A DNA stretch of 51,156 nt from Rhabdochlamydiaceae bacterium (GCA_019745395.1 JAIETG010000023.1:1-51156); one strand, 5' to 3'. Counted from the stretch's first letter, positions 34,923 to 44,208 are shown. The notes: generated by a model not told the origin, from the sequence alone. A program made the numbers and translations.

Positions 34923-36288
34923 GAATAGCCTCTTCTACTGTTGCAACACTTTGCAACGCAATTTTTTGCTTAATTTCTGAAGATATCGCACTAAAGTTCT
35001 TTTTAGGAAGAATGCATTTAGTGAAACCCAAATGAATCGCTTCTTTGATTCGATTTTCTGCTTTAGCAACGCTTCTCACCTCTCCACCTAGTCCGACTTC
35101 TCCAAAAACGACGGTATCGGCATCAATAATCGTGTTGGTAAAAGAAGATAAAATCGCAAGAAAAAGCCCTAGATCGATAGCAGGCTCATAGACTTTAACC
35201 CCACCTGCAATGGAAACAAATACATCGCAATGATGCATGGGATATCCCGCTTTTTTTTCTAAAACGGCAAGTAAAAGAGATAAGCGATTGATATCCACTC
35301 CAGTGGATTTGCGCGCAGCTGTGGGCATAGGGGACGGGGCCACTAAAGATTGCACTTCGATAAGAACGGCTCGAGATCCTTCTAAAGACGGGACGATCAC
35401 AGACCCAGATCTTTCCTTTTGTCTTTCTTGCAGGAAAAAATGGGAAGGATTTTCTACTTCAACAAGACCTGTAACGGCCATTTGAAAGAGCACAATCTCC
35501 TCTGTAGGACCAAACCGATTTTTCACTCCGCGAAGCATACGATATCCCTGCAGCCTATCCCCTTCAAAATCTAGCACGACATCCACTAGATGCTCTAAGA
35601 CTCTAGGTCCTGCAATCTCTCCGGACTTAGTCACATGACCTACTAAAAAAATGGCGATCTGTAAGCGTTTAGCCAGATGCATAAACTCCATAGCAAGCTC
35701 TCGAACCTGAGAAACACTTCCTGGGGATGAAGGGATCTCTTGCTTATACAAGATCTGAATGGAATCTACAATGACAACAGAGGGCCTCATCTGCTCGATC
35801 TGCGCCCGAATGCTAGAAAACTGCGTATCGTTCAAAATGAAAAGATTATTACTTTTTATTCCAAGTCTTTTAGCGCGCATGGCCGTTTGTTCTACCGATT
35901 CCTCTCCTGAAACATAAAGAACCGTCTTTCCTTGCAGGGAAAGCGCATCAGAGACCTGCAAAAGCAGCGTAGACTTTCCAATTCCCGGATCTCCCGCAAC
36001 AAGAGTTAAAGATCCCGCAACAATGCCTCCCCCTAATAAACGATCCAACTCCTTAAATCCTGTAGTGAAGCGTTGCACAGGCAAATGCTGAACTTCTGCA
36101 ACTCGAATAGGTTTTGCCTTTTCTGCCGATTCTACAGAAAAACGGTCAGCCGTTTGCTCTATAGCCACCTCTTCTTCAAAAGTGTTCCATTTAAGGCACG
36201 CAGGGCAACTTCCAGTCCATTTAGGCTGTATATGACCACATTCCTTACAAGCCCAAAGAGTCTTTGCCTTAGTTGCTGTCTTAGCCAC
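34906..36288 (-). CDS. radA: DNA repair protein RadA (Sms)
   Basis: RecA-like ATPase acting in recombination branch migration. The 460-residue product has the N-terminal zinc finger C14-x2-C17...C28-x2-C31, Walker A GDPGIGKST (99-107), the RadA-specific KNRFG motif and a C-terminal Lon-like domain (FVSIAGGVKVYEPAIDL). The start is GTG at 36288 with AGG 6 nt upstream. It lies between rnc and hemC, the order found in Chlamydia. Confidence 0.96.
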   Translation of the reverse strand: MAKTATKAKTLWACKECGHIQPKWTGSCPACLKWNTFEEEVAIEQTADRFSVESAEKAKPIRVAEVQHLPVQRFTTGFKELDRLLGGGIVAGSLTLVAGDPGIGKSTLLLQVSDALSLQGKTVLYVSGEESVEQTAMRAKRLGIKSNNLFILNDTQFSSIRAQIEQMRPSVVIVDSIQILYKQEIPSSPGSVSQVRELAMEFMHLAKRLQIAIFLVGHVTKSGEIAGPRVLEHLVDVVLDFEGDRLQGYRMLRGVKNRFGPTEEIVLFQMAVTGLVEVENPSHFFLQERQKERSGSVIVPSLEGSRAVLIEVQSLVAPSPMPTAARKSTGVDINRLSLLLAVLEKKAGYPMHHCDVFVSIAGGVKVYEPAIDLGLFLAILSSFTNTIIDADTVVFGEVGLGGEVRSVAKAENRIKEAIHLGFTKCILPKKNFSAISSEIKQKIALQSVATVEEAIHAFIR

Positions 36289-36295
36289 AGTTTAC

Positions 36296-37021
36296 CTATT
36301 TTTTTGCATTTAAGGTTTTTTCCACCCAGAGCAGCGCTTTTTGAGCCGCTTCTTGCTCCGCTTCCTTTTTAGACCCACCACGTCCTCGTCCCCGTTCTTG
36401 CTCTTCTAAATAGACGGCTACTTCAAATTCTTTATGGTGATCAGGCCCCTGCGCAGTTAGCACTTGATAAACGGGAGGTGTTTGATATTTTTTTTGCGAA
36501 TAGTCTTGTAGCTCTGCTTTCCAATTTCGAATCGGTCTTTCTAAAGAACAGAGAACATCAGAAGAGAATTGACTCCAAAAGAACGTCTTAACCACTTCAA
36601 GGCCTCCATCTAAAAATAAAGCGCCTAAAAGAGCCTCGAAAAGATCAGCCTGAATCGATTCTTTATTTTTCCCTTCACTTCTTTTTTCCCCTTTACCCAG
36701 GAGGATAAACTCTGCAAACCCAAGTTTTTGCAAAAGTTTGGCGCACATAGCAGCATCCACTAAGTGCGATCGCATATGTGAAAGCTCTCCTTCTGAAAGA
36801 GCGGGAAAAGAAACATACAAATATTCCGAGGTCAAGATGCTTAATACAGAGTCTCCCAAAAATTCAAGCCGCTCATTATGCTCTAGGACTTGTTGCCTGT
36901 GTTCATTATAAAAAGAGCGGTGCACAAAAGCTAAAAGAAGCAGCTGTTTATCTTGAAAGACGTAGCCAATTTTCTGCTCCATCCATTCTACGCTCTCCAC
37001 AAGATGCTGATAGGGGTCCAT
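36296..37021 (-). CDS. rnc: Ribonuclease III
   Basis: Cleaves double-stranded RNA in rRNA and mRNA processing. From the ATG at 37021 the 241-residue product has the signature NERLEFLGDSVL (49-60), the second acidic cluster in IQADLFEALLGA and a C-terminal double-stranded-RNA-binding domain with the G-x-G-x-SKKEAEQEAAQKAL helix. An upstream in-frame TTG (37030) is possible. The gap to radA is only 7 bp. Confidence 0.95.
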   Translation of the reverse strand: MDPYQHLVESVEWMEQKIGYVFQDKQLLLLAFVHRSFYNEHRQQVLEHNERLEFLGDSVLSILTSEYLYVSFPALSEGELSHMRSHLVDAAMCAKLLQKLGFAEFILLGKGEKRSEGKNKESIQADLFEALLGALFLDGGLEVVKTFFWSQFSSDVLCSLERPIRNWKAELQDYSQKKYQTPPVYQVLTAQGPDHHKEFEVAVYLEEQERGRGRGGSKKEAEQEAAQKALLWVEKTLNAKK

Positions 37022-37257
37022 ACGCCTCAATACTTTCTAAAAAATTACTCCTCATCGTAGTCGATCGCGATATTTTTAAACCAAGAGAACCTATCTATTC
37101 CTCTTATTTTTTCCTAAAGCCTCAGAACAGCTCGGTTTAATCCCTAATGTTATCTAGGCTAAAAAGGGGGCATAGAAAATTCACACCTAAATTGAGAGAA
37201 AAAAACTCAAACATTTAATTTCATAAAAAAACTAAATTCAATAAAACAAAGGCAAAA

Positions 37258-37286
37258 TTGACAACAAGACAAATTACAAGTAAAAT
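37258..37286 (+). promoter_or_regulatory. Near-consensus sigma70 promoter
   Basis: A perfect TTGACA at 37258-37263 and TAAAAT at 37281-37286 are spaced by 17 bp. The -10 is about 24 bp before the ATG at 37310, which has AAGGA at 5 nt, leaving a very short leader. Confidence 0.75.
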
Positions 37287-37309
37287 ATACGTAAAAAACA
37301 AGGAACCAT

Positions 37310-38149
37310 ATGAACATCTGCCCACCAGCACATTTTTCTATAGACTCATCACTTCGAGTCGCAATGCAGGTAATTTGCTTATGTTCTGATGGAGCAAAAT
37401 TTCTTGCATCTACCGATTTTCGACCCAACATTCGCATTCAGCCGACTCTAGAATCCGCGGCCCACACATTATATAACGCTACACATGCAACCATCAACAT
37501 CCCTCAAAAAAACATTGTAAACGATGATGGATTCAAAAGTCTCATCGTAGAACTGTTCAATGCTAAAATCCACCCACCCCAACACGACAATCTCCTTAAA
37601 AAATCTTCCTTAGGATGCACTGGAATGGATTCCTTTGCACAGCAAATGGAGAGTGTAGAAAAGAAACAAACAAAGAAAAGAATCACATTACACGACAGGT
37701 GCCAATCTCTATGGGGAGATCTACTCACAGATGAAGATAGAGATCAGCATTTAAAAGATTTCTATCTCGAAGCAGGCGGTCATACAAACACATATCGGCA
37801 CTATTGGATGGATAATTTCAAAGAGAATTATTGCAACAAAAACCCCGATGACGTGAGGTCCTGCCAAACAACCAAAGAGCAACTCATTGGTTTCTTTCGA
37901 GTACAAAGCATGAACCCAATTGATAAAGTTAAATTCTTAACAGACAGAATATGCCAACTCTACCCCTGTGCCCATAAAAATGTAAAAAAAGATTCCTTTT
38001 ACAAAGAGCATGTCACGAAGCACTGTCCTGACAGCCTCCTTCCTCGCACAGACTGTCCTAAAAAAATCTCTAAAAAAGAAGAAAGTTGCCCTGAGCTGGA
38101 AAGCGCCAATAAATCACAATTTTCCCATCTTCCCATAGCTGATCTGTAG
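37310..38149 (+). CDS. Unrecognised Cys-rich protein, candidate effector
   Basis: No family recognised. The 279-residue product has no signal peptide or membrane segment and carries about a dozen Cys, many as isolated residues in its C-terminal half (YCNKN, RSCQTT, RICQLYPCAHK, KHCPDS, RTDCPKK, EESCPE), a pattern that could bind metal or form disulfides. The C-terminal 40 residues are Lys/Glu/Pro-rich and probably disordered. It has a strong private promoter, stands in AT-rich accessory DNA, and faces another unrecognised gene. An effector role is inferred only from context. Confidence 0.7.
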   Translation: MNICPPAHFSIDSSLRVAMQVICLCSDGAKFLASTDFRPNIRIQPTLESAAHTLYNATHATINIPQKNIVNDDGFKSLIVELFNAKIHPPQHDNLLKKSSLGCTGMDSFAQQMESVEKKQTKKRITLHDRCQSLWGDLLTDEDRDQHLKDFYLEAGGHTNTYRHYWMDNFKENYCNKNPDDVRSCQTTKEQLIGFFRVQSMNPIDKVKFLTDRICQLYPCAHKNVKKDSFYKEHVTKHCPDSLLPRTDCPKKISKKEESCPELESANKSQFSHLPIADL

Positions 38150-38226
38150 ATAAAAAAATTCATTCTTCTAGAAATACAGATTACAACTCTCAAAAAAGAG
38201 ATATCTAATAAAATTAATCTCGATAG

Positions 38227-38355
38227 AAAAAAGAGCCTCTATGTTCCGATCTTCTTGGAAGACGCTTTTCTACGATAGGGAAAGTTGCTCTTTCTTACAA
38301 AAAGATTTTTTACAAGTAGAGTATTTCCCTATGACGCAGACAAAAAAAGGCTCTT
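38227..38355 (-). ncRNA. Candidate structured RNA or complex terminator
   Basis: Three nested or adjacent stems fit one RNA: outer arms aagagcct (38231-38238) and aggctctt (38348-38355), inner arms atagggaaa (38275-38283) and tttccctat (38324-38332), and a small hairpin tcttc-ttg-gaaga (38250-38262). On the minus strand the outer 3' arm runs into T6 (38227-38232), as at a rho-independent end. It could be an independent small RNA or an elaborate 3' end of the gene at 38388-39533. The pairings are seen; transcription is not shown. Confidence 0.35.
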
Positions 38356-38387
38356 CTCAGCTATCTCAGCGAAAAAATCGTAGAGGG

Positions 38388-39533
38388 TTAAGGAAGAAGC
38401 CCATTAACACCTACATCACCGGAATAATTTGCCAGGTTGATGATCGACATCTGCCTAGAAAACAAGTCGGCATATTCAGCAACAGATATGGATGCTATAG
38501 CGGCCAAATCTAAAGAACATTTTCCAACAAGATCTCCACAATTACAGGAACATGCATAATTTTTAGCTTGACAAAGAGCTTTCGTAAACCATTCAGCAAT
38601 CGCAGCGCTACCTCTTTTATAAGGCGTTGTGTGAGCAAATAAGTATTGAAAGTTTGACAAAGAAGTTGAAAACTCTTCTTTATTAGAGCTTTGGATACAC
38701 TTGGCAAAAGCGTCATAAACACTTAGCATGTTAGCAGGGAGATGATCAGCTAAAGGAGTATTAGTTAACGACGTAAAATCTCCAACATTTGCCCAGATAG
38801 GATTTTCAGATGCCAAGACGGCTTTTGGCAACATGTTAAAATACTCCGAACCTTGAAGCACCTTTCCATCTTCTGTAACAGGTGTTGTGTTTGCATAAGA
38901 ATATACAAAAGAATCCATATACTTTCGAGAATTGAACATATTCGATTGCGTAACCACTCTATGGGCAAATTGCTGTCCCGGAGTGGCACCTAATAACTGA
39001 GCACGAGTAGAGTTCAAAATTTTCAAATAATCTACAATCTGAGCATAAAAATAGGATGTTATACCTTGAGTCTTTGCCTTTAGGCAAATGCCTGTATCTG
39101 ATTTAAGTTCTGTTTCATAGGTTTTGTGTAATAAAGCTATGTTCTCCAGAAACTTTTGCAGATACGATTCATATTGAGGATCACTTACCGGCGTCATGAG
39201 ATAATCCCCACTTCCTATTTTTCGTAAGCCTCCGAACAGATCAGCGTCTTCACTCTTTTGTTTCTGAGCAAGTTTTAGCCTCTTATTACCCACAGATTTT
39301 ATCAATTTATTAAAAAACCCCAAATCCACAGTCCCTTTTTGGGCTGCTTTCTGGATCTGTTCGCCTGTATTTTTCACAATCATTTTAGATTCTTGAGCAA
39401 AATAATCTGAAGCAAGTTTGCGATTCCTTTGATAGCTGCCATCTGGACGCATACACATAGCGGATTTCGGCGACACATTAATCATAGGAACAATATTAAC
39501 GCAATGACTTGGCACTGTATTTATTAAATTCAT
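38388..39533 (-). CDS. Unrecognised protein, candidate effector, with a decayed upstream paralogue
   Basis: No family recognised. The 381-residue product lacks a signal peptide and membrane helices. Its N-terminal ~30 residues are Asn/Val/Pro/Cys-containing and unstructured, the centre is mostly helical, and the C-terminal part has a Cys cluster (about 330-346, CQAKNYACSCNCGDLVGKC) suggestive of metal binding. GGAG lies 5 nt before the ATG, and TTGTTG-17-TATATT in the 60 bp upstream is a plausible promoter. A degraded copy of its C-terminal third lies directly upstream at 39635-39875, showing local duplication. Confidence 0.75.
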   Translation of the reverse strand: MNLINTVPSHCVNIVPMINVSPKSAMCMRPDGSYQRNRKLASDYFAQESKMIVKNTGEQIQKAAQKGTVDLGFFNKLIKSVGNKRLKLAQKQKSEDADLFGGLRKIGSGDYLMTPVSDPQYESYLQKFLENIALLHKTYETELKSDTGICLKAKTQGITSYFYAQIVDYLKILNSTRAQLLGATPGQQFAHRVVTQSNMFNSRKYMDSFVYSYANTTPVTEDGKVLQGSEYFNMLPKAVLASENPIWANVGDFTSLTNTPLADHLPANMLSVYDAFAKCIQSSNKEEFSTSLSNFQYLFAHTTPYKRGSAAIAEWFTKALCQAKNYACSCNCGDLVGKCSLDLAAIASISVAEYADLFSRQMSIINLANYSGDVGVNGLLP

Positions 39534-39634
39534 ACTTTCTCCGTTTTATTATTTTAAATATATTTCCCAGATCACAGTCCAACAAAATAACTAAAATCCA
39601 CTTTAGCTTTATTTCGCAATTTTATGATCAACAT

Positions 39635-39875
39635 CTACTCAGAAAACAAGTCTGTATATTCAACAATAGATGTGGGGAGTAAAACAGCTGAACCCAAAGA
39701 ACATTTTCCAGCTAACTCTCCACAATTGCAGCTACACACAATCCTTGACCTAACAAACGACTAGAGCAAACCTTTCAGCAATGGCAAAGCTTCCCCAGGT
39801 TATAGAAAGTCGCTTAAACAAACAGATACTGATATGTCGAAAAAGACATTTGTAAACTTCTCTTTATTCTCAATA
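39635..39875 (-). pseudogene. Degraded duplicate of the 38388-39533 gene (C-terminal part)
   Basis: Read on the minus strand, pieces in shifting frames match the intact neighbour in order: ENKEKF for SNKEEF, AIAERF for AIAEWF, SCNCGELAGKCSL for SCNCGDLVGKCSL, and VEYTDLFS for AEYADLFS, followed by a stop. DNA similarity is visible throughout. Frameshifts and the missing N-terminal two thirds show it is decayed. Confidence 0.88.
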
Positions 39876-40373
39876 TATATGCATATGTAAACAAAGCAAA
39901 TAAGCTCAAAATCATATACGATTCTTAGAATTTATAGCTTTGCGAGTCATTCTGCAGATCGAAAAAATCCAGCAATCATAATATTGAAAAACAATTGAGA
40001 CATGATTATAACAAATAAGAAATTAAATAAATAAACGAAAATTATTTCTTACAAAAAAACACACTCACACTTTACATTTAAACAAAAAACTACTTAAGAC
40101 ACTCTTGAGAAGATGAAAATTTAATTCGATTAACACATTGAGGGATTACTATCTTTTAGCTACATCCAAAAGGCGCTTTTGCAAAAGAATGTCCTTGATA
40201 TTTTTAAAATTCACAAATGTAAAAAAGAGGCGGCGTCTTATTGAATTGTTCTAGAAATTTCAACTTCAAAGCACTAAATAATTTTTTAAAAGTTCTTCCA
40301 CAAAGAATTCCCGCTCTCATGCCGAAAACTTAAAGATGGTTTCCTTGAATCCTCAACTCTCATAAATTAAGGC
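39876..40373. other. AT-rich non-coding region
   Basis: About 500 bp of AT-rich DNA with no credible reading frame, tRNA or strong hairpin. It may be further decayed sequence upstream of the pseudogene copy, but no homology could be recognised by eye. Confidence 0.6.
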
Positions 40374-41246
40374 CTAATGAGCATCTACGACTTCTTTCTT
40401 TGTAGTATTTTTCATTAAATGGATTGCTTCATCACTAAGCCACTCTTCATACTCCATCAGATGATCGAACTGAAATTCGATGAGATTCACATCTATTCTT
40501 TCAGGAGGAAGAATCGCTCCTAAATAATGAAATCCTAGAAATGGAATTGCAAGAGTTTTTAAATGCTTATCCAAACTGTGATGATTTTCTACCAAATCAT
40601 CGATAAAAAGGATTTTAGATGGTTTCCATTCCATTCGAGCTAAAAAGGCTTCGAGAACCTCGCCTTTCGAGTAACCATAGGAAAATAAAATGCCTTTTTC
40701 AAATAAAGGATCGGGAAAAGAGACTTCTTTTTTAGGGACCTCAGAAAAGTGAGATCCATCCAAGGAAGCAAAGGACGCAGAAAAATCAATACCCATCTTT
40801 TGTAAATGATCGATTCTCCAATGCTCAATCTTAGGAACCAATCCGAGTTTTCCCGTAGGACAGCTCGTCAACGCTATGGTTTTTATCCCTAAATCTTGAA
40901 TATGACGAATAAAGCTAGCGGTAGATTCTTCTACTAAAGTCCTTTCAGGCTTCAACAGACTCAAACTAAGACAATATTCAAGCTTTTGCTTTTCTTCTGG
41001 AGTTTTAGCTTTAGCAAATTCTCGACGAAGAATCTTCATGAAAATAGAGTCGCATTCCGGATGGATAAAAGCATCTTTAGAAGTAATTAAAACCTCATCT
41101 ACATCAAAAACAATCAAAAGATCCTCTTGATCCTTCTCTATATGTTTATGTATTTCTTCCAGCTTATAGATCCGTTCAGGCTGATACTGAGTATCGACAA
41201 GGCCAACAGGCTGGGCACATAAAGTCAAAAAGCTAATCGCTAGCAT
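40374..41246 (-). CDS. Exported HAD-like protein (DUF2608-like)
   Basis: Haloacid-dehalogenase-fold protein resembling the DUF2608 group found in Chlamydiae and Legionella. Visible motifs: FDVDEVLITS (motif I, two Asp about 50-54), ALTSCPTG (motif II region) and ILFIDDLVEN (motif IV Asp pair), consistent with a phosphatase; the substrate is unknown. The ATG at 41246 is chosen because GGGAG lies 5-6 nt upstream and a signal peptide (MLAISFLTLCAQPVG) follows at once; an ATG at 41258 has no ribosome-binding site. Location is therefore periplasm or beyond. Length 290 residues. Confidence 0.8.
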   Translation of the reverse strand: MLAISFLTLCAQPVGLVDTQYQPERIYKLEEIHKHIEKDQEDLLIVFDVDEVLITSKDAFIHPECDSIFMKILRREFAKAKTPEEKQKLEYCLSLSLLKPERTLVEESTASFIRHIQDLGIKTIALTSCPTGKLGLVPKIEHWRIDHLQKMGIDFSASFASLDGSHFSEVPKKEVSFPDPLFEKGILFSYGYSKGEVLEAFLARMEWKPSKILFIDDLVENHHSLDKHLKTLAIPFLGFHYLGAILPPERIDVNLIEFQFDHLMEYEEWLSDEAIHLMKNTTKKEVVDAH

Positions 41247-41329
41247 ATAGTCTCCCATAACAGAACAACTAGACTAGCAACTTACAGATTCTCGCTCCAC
41301 CCAAAAATAGATTTTCGACTGGGAGGCTA

Positions 41330-41635
41330 TTACACTAGTTCTTGTCCGGAAGATTTGGCAATTACGTGCATAGCAGAGCATGGCCGATTTCGCCTTCTCA
41401 CTAAAATATCAATTTTCTGCTCCCCAAATACCGCATCGAGCAATCCTAGCATCTCTAATTTTGCTGATACAATGCCGATTTCCTTATCAGTTTCAATATA
41501 CAAATCGATATCTCCACCTTTTTTGTGATCGTCTACTCGAGAACCAAATAACCATATTTTAGAGGTGTTCCCAAAAGAGCGGTGGGCAGCCTGAATTATA
41601 GTTTCAATCTGTTCTTTACTTAGCCTCAATTTCAC
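41330..41635 (-). CDS. MNT-domain nucleotidyltransferase, antitoxin of a HEPN/MNT pair
   Basis: Minimal nucleotidyltransferase of the MntA type. The 101-residue product has the polymerase-beta-fold motif GSRVDD...GGDIDLY (G31-S32, D42-x-D44) and a later acidic strand KIDILV. In type VII systems MntA adds AMP to a tyrosine on the HEPN toxin to neutralise it. Its ATG overlaps the stop of the HEPN gene by 4 bp (41632-41635), as usual for this module. Confidence 0.85.
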   Translation of the reverse strand: MKLRLSKEQIETIIQAAHRSFGNTSKIWLFGSRVDDHKKGGDIDLYIETDKEIGIVSAKLEMLGLLDAVFGEQKIDILVRRRNRPCSAMHVIAKSSGQELV

Positions 41636-42147
41636 ACCTGTTTTTCTATTAAAGACGGAAAACCTTTCATGTTAAAATCATTTTTTTCCTGCATATATCT
41701 GCAAACATTGTCTACAACGCTTACCAAGTTCACAACATGAAAAAAAGCTTCAGTTAAAGCATCAGCCTTATCCTCGTCAGTTTCTGGATAGTCATGAGAA
41801 AACAGATTCCGAATACGCCTCAAAAGTTTCCACTCATCAAAACTATTGATAATCTGTCTTTTTTCAATTTTATTAAGAATATCTAAATTAGATCCCAAAA
41901 CTTCCTCTTCAAGAACTAATATCGAGCGAAACGTTTTATTTCCCAAGCTGTCTTGAAGATCGCAATAACGAACGCGAAAAGCATCAAGCTTATCTAAATC
42001 CTCTTCACTTAAAGAACTTAATTGATCTCCTTTAAGAGGCATCAAATGCAACGTTCTATTATAGGATGACATTAACAACTTAGCCAAGCGATAGGCTTCA
42101 TTAAAATTTTGCAAAAACAAATTAGAATTTTTTTGATCGTATTTCAT
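41632..42147 (-). CDS. HEPN-domain (HepT-like) toxin
   Basis: Probable RNase toxin partnered with the MNT gene. The catalytic HEPN motif RX4HXY is present as R113-NLFS-H118-D-Y120; the Tyr is the residue modified in the characterised HepT/MntA system. The 171-residue all-helical protein is longer than typical HepT (~135) because of the N-terminal region. A role in mobile-element defence or stress is possible; an uncoupled domestic function cannot be excluded. Confidence 0.82.
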   Translation of the reverse strand: MKYDQKNSNLFLQNFNEAYRLAKLLMSSYNRTLHLMPLKGDQLSSLSEEDLDKLDAFRVRYCDLQDSLGNKTFRSILVLEEEVLGSNLDILNKIEKRQIINSFDEWKLLRRIRNLFSHDYPETDEDKADALTEAFFHVVNLVSVVDNVCRYMQEKNDFNMKGFPSLIEKQV

Positions 42148-42293
42148 GAAAATCCCAAATTATTTTCCTATAAGAGCTTATCATAGCCTTCGGCTATCTC
42201 GAGAGAAAGCTATTTTTTTCTTAAACCAATCCTTTTATTAAAAAAAGGCTTTCTTGATGGAAAAAGACAAATCCTCTAAACTCCCTTACTCAT

Positions 42294-43478
42294 ATGGCTC
42301 AAGGAAACACACATTTTACTCATCTCAAAAGGGAATATATTTTTCCGATCATCGAGAAAAAGCTCGCTGATCTAAAAACCTCTTACCCTAAAGCAGATAT
42401 CCTCAATTTAGGGATTGGAGACATCTCCCTTCCTTTAGCGCCTTCCATTGCACTAGCAATCCAAGAAGCAACGCAAGAAATGACAACAACTCTTTACGGA
42501 TACGGCCCCTCTCAAGGATATCTTTTTTTACGAGAAAAAATCCGTCTAGAATACTACCCCCAGCTCTCTAGTGATGAAATTTTCATTTCTGACGGAATCA
42601 ACACGGACATTCTTGCCGTTTTAGACCTATTTCACCCCTCTTGCTCTGTTGCAATCCCAACTCCCGCATATCCTGCTTACCTCGATGCTAACCTCATTGC
42701 CGGACGCAAAAAAAAGATTATCCAAATGCCTTGCACAGAAAGCTCAGGATTTGTTCCAGAACCTCCAGATCAAGCCGTTGATATCGTCTATCTTTGCTCT
42801 CCCCACAACCCTACGGGAGTTGCCATGAGCAAAGATCAACTAAAAGCTTTCGTGATCTATGCTCAAAAATGTGGAGCAATCCTCTTATACGACAATGCAT
42901 ATGAAGCATTCATCACCTCCCCAGATATCCCAAAAAGCATCTACGAAATCCCTGGAGCTGAAGAAGTTGCCATCGAATTTCGCAGCTTTTCTAAATCTGC
43001 AGGATTTACAGGACTTCGCTGCTCCTATCACGTTCTCCCCAAACAAGTGACTGCCCTATTTGGAAAGAAACGCACTCCTCTGCACTCTCTCTGGACAAAA
43101 AGACAATCAATCAAATTCAATGGAGCCTCATACCCGATTCAAAAAGGCGCAGAGGCCACCTTCTCCCCGCAAGGAAAACAAGAAACAAAAAAGCAAGTGG
43201 ACTGCTACCAAAAGCAGACCCAATTTCTTAAAGAAGGACTTCAAAAACAAGGCTTTACCTGCTTTGGAGGAGTTGACGCTCCTTACATCTGGTGGAAAAC
43301 CCCCAACGGACTTTCTTCTTGGGAATTTTTCGATCGCCTTCTTCAGTCGTGCCATCTAATCACCATCCCTGGATGTGGGTTTGGCGAACACGGAGAGGGC
43401 TTTATCAGAGTCTCGGGCTTTACAACCCAAGAGATCGCAAAAAAAGCATTACAACAAATATCTACCAAGCTCTTGTAA
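42294..43478 (+). CDS. dapL: LL-diaminopimelate aminotransferase
   Basis: PLP-dependent class I aminotransferase that forms LL-diaminopimelate directly from tetrahydrodipicolinate, the route used by Chlamydia for peptidoglycan and lysine precursors. The 394-residue product has NLGIGDISLPL, YGYGPSQGYLFLREKI, SPHNPTGVAM, the PLP Asp in YDNAYEAF and the PLP lysine in FRSFSKSAGFTGLR, all typical of DapL rather than general AspC. The next gene begins 7 bp after its stop. Confidence 0.94.
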   Translation: MAQGNTHFTHLKREYIFPIIEKKLADLKTSYPKADILNLGIGDISLPLAPSIALAIQEATQEMTTTLYGYGPSQGYLFLREKIRLEYYPQLSSDEIFISDGINTDILAVLDLFHPSCSVAIPTPAYPAYLDANLIAGRKKKIIQMPCTESSGFVPEPPDQAVDIVYLCSPHNPTGVAMSKDQLKAFVIYAQKCGAILLYDNAYEAFITSPDIPKSIYEIPGAEEVAIEFRSFSKSAGFTGLRCSYHVLPKQVTALFGKKRTPLHSLWTKRQSIKFNGASYPIQKGAEATFSPQGKQETKKQVDCYQKQTQFLKEGLQKQGFTCFGGVDAPYIWWKTPNGLSSWEFFDRLLQSCHLITIPGCGFGEHGEGFIRVSGFTTQEIAKKALQQISTKLL

Positions 43479-43485
43479 GGAACTT

Positions 43486-44157
43486 ATGCCATATTCTCTC
43501 CCAGACTCTCACATTGAATTCTTTACTAAGCACCAAATTCTGGAAGTGGAAGACCTTCTTCCTACTGAAGATGCAGAAACTCTTTGTCAAATTATAGAAG
43601 AGCTTTTAAAAAAACGCATTGGACAAAAAGAGCTTCACAACACTTCGAACGCCATATTTTGGAAAGCTGGAAGAAACTTAGACAAGGAAGACCCAAGAAT
43701 ATTAAAAATTCTTTTTCAACTGCAATTAGGAAAACTTTCCTATGCTCTCTTTAAAAAAAGACCTATTCGCATAGCATATACACAAGCTCTTTGCACAGAA
43801 AGCCCCAAAGATTCTATATTCTCCTCGTCAGACACACTACTAGATATTAGCAGCGTATCTCCTCTCTTAGGAGCTATTATAGTATGTTTAAAATCAACAG
43901 ACCCACAAGAATCTACACATCCCGATCTTGCTCACCTCAAGCAAGGAAACGTGTTCTTTCTTTCAGAACAATACCTGTTAGATTTCCCCAAATTTCTTTC
44001 TCAAACAGGAATTCGAGCGTTTTTAATTGCTCTTGCTCCAGGAATGGCACGCTACAAGTTAGAACCTAAAGACCCTCACACGCACGAGCTCAAAAAATCT
44101 GGATACGCTTTTGGAGACAGCCTCCCAGAGGAAGTTTGTTCTTACCTCTATCGATAG
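43486..44157 (+). CDS. Unrecognised protein, likely co-transcribed with dapL
   Basis: A 223-residue soluble protein with no signal peptide. A gene of unknown function also follows dapL in Chlamydia, and this may be its counterpart. The opening (HIEFFTKHQILEVEDLLPTEDAETLCQ, in outline) and the late GYAFGDSL resemble the edges of a phytanoyl-CoA-dioxygenase-like fold, but no HxD...H iron-binding set is seen, so no function is claimed. The ATG has AAGGA at about 4-5 nt and follows dapL closely; upstream in-frame extension into dapL is rejected. Confidence 0.85.
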   Translation: MPYSLPDSHIEFFTKHQILEVEDLLPTEDAETLCQIIEELLKKRIGQKELHNTSNAIFWKAGRNLDKEDPRILKILFQLQLGKLSYALFKKRPIRIAYTQALCTESPKDSIFSSSDTLLDISSVSPLLGAIIVCLKSTDPQESTHPDLAHLKQGNVFFLSEQYLLDFPKFLSQTGIRAFLIALAPGMARYKLEPKDPHTHELKKSGYAFGDSLPEEVCSYLYR

Positions 44158-44208
44158 ACAAAAAGATTAGAGTGTTATAAGATCCCCCTATAAAAAAAAG
44201 TAAACTCC

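Noticed and set aside
38241-38513. Plus-strand 90-codon frame
   Set aside because: It overlaps the 3' end of the real minus-strand gene and the structured element, with basic, unstructured composition.
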